This document shows, piece by piece, positions 1-4,991 of a DNA stretch of 5,105 nucleotides. The notes below the pieces were generated by a model. That model was not told the origin of the DNA. It ran no database searches and saw only the letters and a program-made list of their open reading frames with translations. Each line of letters starts with the position of its first letter. The first letter of the stretch is position 1. The position numbers and the translations under genes are program-made. This stretch comes from Desulfobacterales bacterium. Lineage in GTDB: Bacteria; Desulfobacterota; Desulfobacteria; Desulfobacterales; 4be13. Location: positions 1 to 5,105 of the forward strand of contig JAOZRQ010000511.1 of assembly GCA_029940115.1 (NCBI GenBank), given 5' to 3'.

Positions 1-67
1 AACCCGAAACCCGAAACTTGTCCCCGACCGGGGATCCGAAACCCGAAACCCGAAAACCGAAATCCAA
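1..67. repeat. Degenerate heptamer tandem array (AACCCGA) interrupted by a CTTGTCCCCGAC hairpin module
   Basis: Units AACCCGA occur at 1-7, 8-14, 40-46 and 47-53, with variants GATCCGA (33-39), AAACCGA (54-60) and AATCCAA (61-67). The array is interrupted at 17-34 by a small palindrome, TCCCC-GACC-GGGGA (21-34). The stretch is read in frame in the oxidoreductase as an Asn/Pro/Lys/Thr-rich segment before family-like sequence resumes at about base 71. The array may continue left of the window. Confidence 0.85.
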
Positions 68-1243
68 AACGGCTGGGTCTTTCATGAGCGAGAGGCGTGG
101 ATATGGATGCAGAACCGTTTCATCCCCTATCCCTTGCAGAACAACATCCATCATCTTCCCAAGGATATCTTCTCGGAGTGCCTCCAAGGCGTCGTTGACA
201 TTCAGAAGACCTTCCGGGAGAAGCCCCCGGCCCATTTCGGAGAGTGGATGGCGGCCACCTTCGGATCCGGACTGGCCAAATGGTTTCTGAGACCCTACAA
301 TTACAAAGTGTGGGCCTATCCGGTGGAACAACTTGACTGGTCCTGGGTCGGCGACCGGGTGCCTCCCGCGGACCTGAAGCGCATATTGGAGAACGCCATC
401 TTTGAAAAAAGCGACATTTCCTGGGGGCCCAATGCGCGCTTTCGCTTCCCCCTTCACGGGGCCACGGGCCATATCTGGCGCACCTTGGCCCAAAGGCTTC
501 CCCGTGAAAAGATGCTGATGAACAGGGAACTGACAAGCCTCTCCCCCCATGCCCGAAAGCTGACGTTCGCAGATGGAACCACCGAGGAATATGATATCCT
601 CCTGAGCACGATTCCCCTCAGAAACCTCATCCGAATGTCGTCTGATCCTTCATTTCTCGGTCTTCGATATTCACTCTTCACTCTTCAATCCTCCTCAACC
701 CATGTGGTGGGCCTTGCCCTCAAAGGCAATCCGCCGGACGCACTCGCGACAAAATGCTGGATCTATTTTCCAGAGGAGAACTGCCCCTTCTATCGGGTGA
801 CCGTCTTCAGCAACTATTCACCCCACAATGTCCCTGATCCGGCGACCAAATGGTCACTGATGTGTGAGGTGAGTGAGAGCCCCCTCAAGGAAGTGGAGCA
901 GGATCGGGTGATTGAGGATGTCATCGCCGGCGCATTGAACACCAGACTCCTCTCAAGCCGCAGTCAGATCAGCCACACATGGTACCAGTTCATCGAAAAA
1001 GGGTATCCCATCCCGGGGCTGGAGCGGAACCAGACCCTTTTCCCGCTTCTCACGCATCTTGAAGAAAAAGGGATCTACTCCAGGGGACGCTTTGGCGCAT
1101 GGCGTTATGAAGTGGGAAACATGGATCATTCTTTCATGCAGGGTGTCGAATTCGTCAATCGTATGCTGGCCTCGGGCGAGGAACTCACTCTCTGGTATCC
1201 TCAGATCGTCAACAGCATGCACCCGTCCGGGAGAAGACGATGA
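2..1243 (+). CDS. FAD-dependent oxidoreductase, amine oxidase / UDP-galactopyranose mutase-like, C-terminal part (5' truncated by window edge)
   Basis: The frame is open from base 2 to the TGA at 1241-1243. The first in-frame ATG (107) is almost certainly not the start, because family-like sequence already precedes it (GWVFHEREAWIWM, from about base 71). The N-terminal Rossmann GxGxxG FAD motif is absent and must lie left of the window. Counting from the ATG at 107, recognisable blocks are RFIPYPLQNN (4-13), WGPNARFRFP (106-115) with a following GATGHIW, the strand-end STIPL (167-171), KCWIYFPE (216-223), and SRGRFGAWRYEVGNMDHSFMQG (325-346). The last block resembles the C-terminal FAD-contacting region of amine-oxidase-fold enzymes. 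The protein is probably a cytoplasmic flavoenzyme acting on a sugar or lipid-linked substrate; the substrate cannot be read from sequence. The stop overlaps the glycosyltransferase start (ATGA), so the two are probably co-translated. Two low-complexity 7-nt-period stretches are read in frame (bases 1-67 and 664-691) and look like insertions. Confidence 0.82.
   Translation, partial: TRNPKLVPDRGSETRNPKTEIQNGWVFHEREAWIWMQNRFIPYPLQNNIHHLPKDIFSECLQGVVDIQKTFREKPPAHFGEWMAATFGSGLAKWFLRPYNYKVWAYPVEQLDWSWVGDRVPPADLKRILENAIFEKSDISWGPNARFRFPLHGATGHIWRTLAQRLPREKMLMNRELTSLSPHARKLTFADGTTEEYDILLSTIPLRNLIRMSSDPSFLGLRYSLFTLQSSSTHVVGLALKGNPPDALATKCWIYFPEENCPFYRVTVFSNYSPHNVPDPATKWSLMCEVSESPLKEVEQDRVIEDVIAGALNTRLLSSRSQISHTWYQFIEKGYPIPGLERNQTLFPLLTHLEEKGIYSRGRFGAWRYEVGNMDHSFMQGVEFVNRMLASGEELTLWYPQIVNSMHPSGRRR
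664..691. repeat. Four-unit heptamer array (TTCACTC type) inside the oxidoreductase gene
   Basis: TTCGATA, TTCACTC, TTCACTC and TTCAATC lie in register at 664-670, 671-677, 678-684 and 685-691. They are translated in frame as part of RYSLFTLQSS, just before the conserved-looking STHVVGLALKG strand. The 7-nt period in a coding region, which is not a multiple of three, argues against origin by codon-level duplication. Confidence 0.7.
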
Positions 1244-2145
1244 GCCAAGGTCCCCAACTGAGCATCCTGTTTCTGAACCACAATCGCCTGAGCGAGACGC
1301 GGCAAACCGTGACGCATCTGAGGCGACTTCTGACGGGACGGGAGGAGATTGAGGTGATCGCGGTGGACAACGCGTCTGATGACGGCACATCTGCATATCT
1401 CCAAGGGCAAGCGCATTGGATGCGCGTGATGATCTTGGAAAAGAACGGGGGGATCGCCGGCCTGAACCAAGGATTCAGACAGGCGAGCGGCGAGTACATC
1501 CTGGTGCTGGATGACGATTCCCATCCTTATGATATCGCGACGGTGGACCGGATGATCGCCTGTCTAAACAAGCGGCCCGAAGTCGGCGTGGTGGCCTGCC
1601 GCATTGAATCTGCCAAGGGGGAGCCGGTGCGAACCTGGCACCTGCCGGAGACGGATATCCCGGGGCCATCCATGACCTTTGTGGGATGTGGTTTTGCCAT
1701 CCGTCGGGACCTGTTTGAACGGATCGGCTGGTATCCTGAGCGTTTCTTTCTGTATCAGAATGAGATGGAGGTCGCCATCCGGGTGATGCGACAGGGCTAT
1801 GATATCCGCTATGAACCGAACTGCCGCATCGTGCATCGGGAGTCGCCCATGGGTCGGACCCACTGGCGGCGGGTATTCTTTCCCACCCGGAACACCATAT
1901 GGATCATCCGCCGCTATTTCCCGTTTCCGGGCGCGATGTGGCTGATCGCCTCCCGTCTCTGCATTGGATTTGTCCGGGCCATTCAGTCCGGGGAGCTCGG
2001 ATGGTATGCCAAGGCCGTCAGGGAGGCATTCAAGGAGCCGATTGAACCGGAGCCATTGCCCCAAGCGATGCGCGATCGACTGGAGCCGTTCCGGAAGCAG
2101 AACAGTCTGTGGCATCAGTTCAAAGCTGCAAGCTGTAAGCTCTAA
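1240..2145 (+). CDS. Glycosyltransferase family 2 (GT-A fold)
   Basis: A 301-aa protein, typical in size for single-domain GT2 enzymes that transfer a sugar from a nucleotide-sugar donor to a growing polysaccharide or lipid-linked acceptor. The N-terminus has the GT-A nucleotide-binding layout: LSILFLNHNR (7-16), VIAVDNASDDGT (39-50), KNGGIAGLNQGF (68-79). The metal-binding DxD region is VLDDDS (89-94). FVGCGFAIRRDLFERIGWYPERFF (147-170) is the acceptor-side segment, and NEMEVAIRVMRQGYDIRYEP (174-193) holds the candidate catalytic acid/base Glu before H199. A hydrophobic stretch at about 227-247 could dock on the membrane; there is no signal peptide. The start is supported by GGGAG at 1229-1233, six bases upstream, and by the ATGA overlap with the oxidoreductase. 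The last residues (FKAASCKL) and the TAA are encoded by a heptamer repeat, so the native C-terminus may have been altered. Donor sugar unknown. Confidence 0.9.
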   Translation: MSQGPQLSILFLNHNRLSETRQTVTHLRRLLTGREEIEVIAVDNASDDGTSAYLQGQAHWMRVMILEKNGGIAGLNQGFRQASGEYILVLDDDSHPYDIATVDRMIACLNKRPEVGVVACRIESAKGEPVRTWHLPETDIPGPSMTFVGCGFAIRRDLFERIGWYPERFFLYQNEMEVAIRVMRQGYDIRYEPNCRIVHRESPMGRTHWRRVFFPTRNTIWIIRRYFPFPGAMWLIASRLCIGFVRAIQSGELGWYAKAVREAFKEPIEPEPLPQAMRDRLEPFRKQNSLWHQFKAASCKL

Positions 2146-2148
2146 GAT
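2124..2148. repeat. Left heptamer array (AGCTGCA / AGCTGTA / AGCTCTA), overlapping the glycosyltransferase stop
   Basis: Units AGCTGCA, AGCTGTA and AGCTCTA followed by AGAT run with a 7-nt period. The glycosyltransferase stop TAA (2143-2145) lies inside. The reverse complement of 2487-2511 belongs to the same family, 20 of 25 positions matching without gaps. Confidence 0.75.
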
Positions 2149-2149
2149 A

Positions 2150-2200
2150 CAAAGCCTGTCATTCCTGCGAAAGCAGGAAACCATCGCTCCGCTGGCGGGA
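2150..2200 (+). repeat. Hairpin repeat unit A, copy 1
   Basis: A 51-bp unit, 50 of 51 bases identical to copy 2 at 2243-2293. Its core is a perfect 7-bp stem, TTCCTGC (2162-2168) with GCAGGAA (2173-2179), around a GAAA loop. The form resembles the dispersed ATTCCC...GGGAAT inverted repeats known in many proteobacteria, such as Neisseria dRS3, although homology is not shown. No U-run follows the stem directly, so it is not a classical terminator. Confidence 0.88.
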
Positions 2201-2242
2201 CAGTTGGTGAGGCCTTCATCTTTTGTTGTGACCTGTCCAACG

Positions 2243-2293
2243 CAAAGCCTGTCATTCCTGCGAAAGCAGGAAACCACCGCTCCGCTGGCGGGA
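2243..2293 (+). repeat. Hairpin repeat unit A, copy 2
   Basis: The second copy lies exactly 93 bases after the first, with a single difference (CCATCG versus CCACCG). The stem is at 2255-2261 and 2266-2272 with loop GAAA. The 42-bp spacer after copy 1 starts with a sequence (2199-2216) that recurs at 2363-2380 with 17 of 18 matches, tying unit A to unit B. Confidence 0.88.
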
Positions 2294-2307
2294 AGGACGG
2301 ACTTCTG

Positions 2308-2373
2308 CTTTCACATGGAAGCCTCGGGCATTGCGACAGTGGATTCCCGCTTGCGCGGGAATGACAGTTGGCG
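2308..2373 (-). repeat. Hairpin repeat unit B, copy 1 (inverted relative to A)
   Basis: A 66-bp unit repeated after exactly 70 bases, 64 of 66 positions identical to copy 2. The core is a perfect 8-bp stem, ATTCCCGC (2343-2350) with GCGGGAAT (2355-2362), around loop TTGC, which reads GCAA on the minus strand. Read on the minus strand, the core CTGTCATTCCCGC matches unit A (CTGTCATTCCTGC), so A and B are the same family in opposite orientation. Confidence 0.88.
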
Positions 2374-2377
2374 AGGC

Positions 2378-2443
2378 CTTTCACATGGAAGCCTCGGACA
2401 TTGCGACAGTGGATTCCCGCTTTCGCGGGAATGACAGTTGGCG
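2378..2443 (-). repeat. Hairpin repeat unit B, copy 2 (inverted relative to A)
   Basis: Differs from copy 1 at two positions: GGGCA becomes GGACA, and the loop TTGC becomes TTTC (GAAA on the minus strand). The stem is at 2413-2420 and 2425-2432. Directly upstream, CGAGGC (2372-2377) can also pair with GCCTCG (2391-2396). Confidence 0.88.
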
Positions 2444-2486
2444 GTTGTTCGCAAGAATAACAACAAAAACTTGATGACCGAGTTGG

Positions 2487-2511
2487 AGCTTACAACTTAC
2501 ACCTTGCAACT
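2487..2511. repeat. Right heptamer array, inverted copy of the left array family
   Basis: On the minus strand this reads AGTTGCA, AGGTGTA, AGTTGTA, AGCTCC, the same family as 2124-2148 on the plus strand. It ends directly at the GGAG used by the FIST gene. Between 2444 and 2486 there is only a weak stem, GTTGTT (2444-2449) with AACAAC (2459-2464), and no convincing promoter. Confidence 0.7.
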
Positions 2512-2515
2512 GGAG
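2512..2515 (+). promoter_or_regulatory. Ribosome binding site of the FIST gene
   Basis: GGAG lies seven bases before the ATG at 2523. It adjoins the last heptamer unit, so the repeat island reaches right up to the translation initiation region. Confidence 0.7.
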
Positions 2516-2522
2516 AAAAATC

Positions 2523-3677
2523 ATGATCAAAGCAGGACTGGGACAGGCAGAGTGCGTTGACACGTTGAACGCCACTCGACTCGCGATTGGCGGATGCAAA
2601 GAGCAGATGGGGCATCTGATCCCTCAAGCCGGGATCGTATTTGCCTGTATTGACTTTGACCATCGCTTGATGCTGGATGAGATCATCCGCAGTTTTCCAG
2701 GGATTGATCTGATCGGATGCACCACCGCGGGAGAGTTCTCTTCAGCCTACGACTTCAGCGATGATTCCGTTGCCCTGATGGTCCTCTATTCGGATACCAT
2801 TGAAATCAGCGCGGGCGTGGGCCGGAACATCCCGGAAAATCCCGAATCCGTAACCAAGGCGGCCATACATCAGGCAAAAAAAGGCTTGTCTCAGCATCCC
2901 TCCCTCTGTCTGACATTCCCGGAGGGTCACATCCGATTCCCTGAAATGTTGCTTGACACGCTTACCGATGAGCTGGGGCATGATTGCCCGGTGTTCGGAG
3001 GAAGGGCAGGGCGTTATCTGGATCATCTAAGCAAAAAAACATACACACGCCAGTTTTTCAAAAATGAGATTCTGGAGGATGGCCTCCCTTTGCTTCTTCT
3101 TGCCGGCCCCCTTGAATTTGGATTCAGCGTGGACAACAGTTGGCAACCGGTGGGCAGGCCAACCCGGGTCACGGCATCCAAAGGCTCCACGGTTATGCGA
3201 ATCGGTGATTTCAAGGCACTCGACTTCTATCGCCATTATTTGGGGAAACACACCTATCCCGCGGTGGAGTTTCCCTTGGCCGTCTATGAAGCCGACGGGG
3301 AGCATTTCTACATACGCGGCATCTCTGGATACAATGAGGCGGATGGGAGCATCACCTTTTTGGCCAATGTGCCCGAAGGCGCGATCGTGCAGTTGACAGA
3401 GGTGATTCGCGACAGCATCATTGAAAGTACGGGAGAGGGCATTCAAAAGTTGACTCAGGCCTATCCCGGAGAAAAACTCGCTTTTGCCCTCGCGTTCTCC
3501 TGCGCGTTGCGGAAATACATCCTCGGCACACAAACCCCGAAAGAGCTGCAACTCTTGAAGACCCATCTCCCTCCCCATCTCCCCATCATCGGCTTCTACA
3601 GCTTCGGAGAGTTCTCTCCCCTGGCAAGACATCATCCCAGCCGATTTCACAATGCCACGCTCGTCTCCCTCTTATAG
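2523..3677 (+). CDS. FIST domain protein (FIST_N + FIST_C), intracellular ligand sensor
   Basis: A 384-aa soluble protein with no signal peptide or membrane segment, so probably cytoplasmic. FIST_N covers about residues 30-225: AGIVFACIDFDH (36-47), the hallmark IGCTTAGEFSS (64-74), and CPVFGGRAG (155-163). FIST_C covers about 230-367: DFYRHYLG (234-241), PLAVYE (251-256), FSCALRKYILG (325-335) and GFYSFGEFSPL (357-367), ending in FHNATLVSLL. FIST domains are described as small-ligand sensor modules in bacterial signal transduction, with amino acids proposed as ligands. This protein has no output domain of its own, and the phosphatase 85 bases downstream is the natural effector partner (inference from position). 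The start is backed by GGAG at 2512-2515. The protein stops right after the FHNATLV block, exactly where an inverted-repeat element begins, so a few terminal residues may have been lost. Confidence 0.92.
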   Translation: MIKAGLGQAECVDTLNATRLAIGGCKEQMGHLIPQAGIVFACIDFDHRLMLDEIIRSFPGIDLIGCTTAGEFSSAYDFSDDSVALMVLYSDTIEISAGVGRNIPENPESVTKAAIHQAKKGLSQHPSLCLTFPEGHIRFPEMLLDTLTDELGHDCPVFGGRAGRYLDHLSKKTYTRQFFKNEILEDGLPLLLLAGPLEFGFSVDNSWQPVGRPTRVTASKGSTVMRIGDFKALDFYRHYLGKHTYPAVEFPLAVYEADGEHFYIRGISGYNEADGSITFLANVPEGAIVQLTEVIRDSIIESTGEGIQKLTQAYPGEKLAFALAFSCALRKYILGTQTPKELQLLKTHLPPHLPIIGFYSFGEFSPLARHHPSRFHNATLVSLL

Positions 3678-3679
3678 CG

Positions 3680-3770
3680 CATTTCAAATGACTTGATACT
3701 GAATTAGCTCTATGTGTCCTTAAATTTCAGTATGTTAAATCGAAAAATCAGTATCAAGTCATATGAAATG
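3680..3770. repeat. 91-bp inverted-repeat (MITE-like or regulatory hairpin) element between FIST and phosphatase genes
   Basis: Arms of 23 bp at 3680-3702 and 3748-3770 are reverse complements with one mismatch (CATTTCAAATGAC against CATTTCATATGAC at the outer ends). The interior also contains TACTGAA (3697-3703) and TTCAGTA (3726-3732), so alternative smaller stems exist, and TCAGTAT occurs twice directly (3727-3733, 3748-3754). The element is AT-rich against GC-richer flanks. It begins just after the FIST stop TAG (3675-3677), and its right arm holds the ATG at 3763. No clear target-site duplication is visible and it encodes nothing. It could be a non-autonomous transposon relic, or a cis hairpin controlling phosphatase translation; no U-run argues for termination. 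Confidence 0.85.
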
Positions 3771-4797
3771 GGCCTTAGTCGGCGAAAAAGACTCGCTCCC
3801 AAAGGGGACAGATTCTTCCCAGCCTCTCCTGATGCCGAAATTCCAGAAACCGCATATCGAAGATCTGAATCGGCTCAACCAGTTTCTGCAAAAAAAGCTG
3901 AAACGCTCGGAGACCTATCGGAAGCGTTTGGAATCTCAAAGGGATCTCAATTCGTCGCTGCTGCGGATGATCAATCAGGAGATTGATGAGACTCGCCGGG
4001 AGGCAGAGACGGCGAATCGGAAGATCATGGACAGCATTCATTACGCGAAGATGATCCAGCGATCTCTCCTGCCCGCGCCGGATCGGGTGAGGGAATATCT
4101 GCCGGAGAACTTTGTGATATGGATGCCGAGAGATGTCGTGAGCGGAGATATCATCTTCGCAGATGCCCATGGATGCGGAGGGGGTGTGGTCATTGCTGTC
4201 ATTGACTGCACGGGGCACGGGGTGCCGGGTGCGTTTATGACCATGATCGCATCCTCGGGACTGAGACAGATCATCAGGGACGAGGGATGTCACGATCCTG
4301 CCCAGATCCTAAAGCGGCTGAATGTCATCGTCAAGACAACGCTCCGGCAGGACATGGCAGACGCGCCATCCGATGACGGACTGGACGCGGGGATGTGTTT
4401 TGTGGAGGCGAGGGGGCGAGGGGCGAGAGGGCGAAAGATGATCTTTGCCGGTGCGAGGATGCCGCTGATTTATGTTCATAATGGCAGGGTGAAGGTGATC
4501 AAAGGGGACAAGCAGAGCATCGGATACAAAAAGTCGGATATGGGTCACGACTTCACCACTCACCGAATTCCGATTGAAAAGGGGATGCGTTTTTATATGG
4601 TTAGCGACGGGTTCACGGATCAGTTGGGCGGGGAAAGGGACCGGCGGTTCGGAAGCAGGCGTTTCAGAGAACTGCTGAGGGAAAACACCCGTCTCCCATT
4701 TGAGAAACAGCGGGAGATGCTGATCCGAGCTTTTGAGGTGTACAGAGGGGAGAATGAGCGTCAGGATGATGTCACAGTGGTGGGATTTGAAGGATGA
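3763..4797 (+). CDS. PP2C-family SpoIIE-type serine/threonine phosphatase with N-terminal coiled coil
   Basis: A 344-aa soluble protein. Residues about 30-90 are charged and heptad-like (HIEDLNRLNQFLQKKLKRSE onward), suggesting a coiled coil or dimer linker. The catalytic domain begins at IMDSIHYAKMIQRSLLP (88-104), a motif typical of RsbU/SiaA-like phosphatases. Active-site blocks are DVVSGD (124-129), VIDCTGHGVPGAF (146-158), DDGLDAG (204-210), SDGFTDQ (281-287) and QDDVTVVGF (334-342), so the metal-binding Asp residues are present. It should dephosphorylate a Ser/Thr-phosphorylated partner, in known systems an anti-sigma antagonist or SiaC-like STAS protein; none is visible here. It carries no sensor domain of its own. 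ATG 3763 lies in the right arm of the inverted repeat, with an in-frame TAA at 3736-3738 and no Shine-Dalgarno. ATG 3832 (MPKFQK) is an alternative, also without a good site. An Arg-rich stretch (about 215-225) is repeat-derived. Confidence 0.88.
   Translation: MKWALVGEKDSLPKGTDSSQPLLMPKFQKPHIEDLNRLNQFLQKKLKRSETYRKRLESQRDLNSSLLRMINQEIDETRREAETANRKIMDSIHYAKMIQRSLLPAPDRVREYLPENFVIWMPRDVVSGDIIFADAHGCGGGVVIAVIDCTGHGVPGAFMTMIASSGLRQIIRDEGCHDPAQILKRLNVIVKTTLRQDMADAPSDDGLDAGMCFVEARGRGARGRKMIFAGARMPLIYVHNGRVKVIKGDKQSIGYKKSDMGHDFTTHRIPIEKGMRFYMVSDGFTDQLGGERDRRFGSRRFRELLRENTRLPFEKQREMLIRAFEVYRGENERQDDVTVVGFEG
4407..4435. repeat. G-rich degenerate heptamer array inside the phosphatase gene
   Basis: GGCGAG or GGCGAA starts at 4407, 4415, 4422 and 4430, spacing 8, 7, 8. 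It is translated in frame as VEARGRGARGRK between MCF and the conserved MIFAGAR strand, where relatives usually have a short turn. It resembles the other 7-nt arrays in this window but is less regular. Confidence 0.55.
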
Positions 4798-4828
4798 AAG
4801 GTGAATTCGCCTCGCTCCTGCCGGAACC

Positions 4829-4880
4829 TGTCCCTGACATCTTTTCCCCGATAAGAGATGTCGGGGACAAGTGTCAGGGA
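4829..4880. repeat. Nested alternative hairpins after the phosphatase gene
   Basis: 4829-4843 pairs with 4855-4869 as a 15-bp stem with two G-T pairs and an 11-base loop. The same right-hand sequence can instead pair with TCCCCGA (4845-4851, 7 bp), and TCCCTGACA (4831-4839) can pair with TGTCAGGGA (4872-4880, 9 bp). Its position 32 bases after the stop would suit a terminator, but no U-rich tract follows, so termination is doubtful. GTCGGGGACAAG (4860-4871) is the exact reverse complement of 17-28. Confidence 0.7.
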
Positions 4881-4891
4881 TTGACAAATCA

Positions 4892-4966
4892 GGCGGTTCG
4901 CCTTTGCCAATCGTTCGACGACTTGACGACTCGACTGAGCTTGCCGAAGTCTGAGCGTTCGACTGA
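4892..4966. repeat. 75-bp direct repeat, copy 1 (100-bp period)
   Basis: Matches 4992-5066 at 69 of 75 positions without gaps. The right 38 bases (CGACTCGACTGAGCTTGCCG onward) are identical, and all six differences fall in the left half. It contains TCGACTGAGCTTGCCGAAGT, a type of dispersed non-coding repeat seen in many bacterial genomes (recalled, not searched). There is no gene here. Confidence 0.88.
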
Positions 4967-4991
4967 AGTCCGAACCGGGCGCGGCGGATGT

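Noticed and set aside
1564..2277. Long minus-strand open frame (237 aa)
   Set aside because: It lies opposite the well-supported glycosyltransferase and extends into repeats, with no domain-like motif.
2142..2384. Minus-strand frame giving an 80-aa peptide with WFPAFAGMT twice
   Set aside because: It is entirely a translation of the hairpin repeats; such peptides are common artefacts of this repeat type.
2146..2450. CRISPR array
   Set aside because: The repeats are palindromic units of 51 and 66 bp in opposite orientations, with unequal spacers of 42, 14 and 4 bp; there is no regular repeat-spacer pattern and no cas gene.
3558..3595. Heptamer-like C-rich stretch (CCCATCTCC repeated) in the FIST gene
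   Set aside because: The encoded HLPPHLPIIGFYSFGE fits the normal family sequence at that place, so it is ordinary coding sequence.
3693..3740. Promoter inside the inverted-repeat element (TTGATA as a -35 box)
   Set aside because: No -10-like hexamer lies at 16-18 bases; the match is weak and expected in AT-rich DNA.
4829..4869. Intrinsic terminator of the phosphatase operon
   Set aside because: The stem is strong but is followed by ACAAGTGTCAGG rather than a U-rich run.
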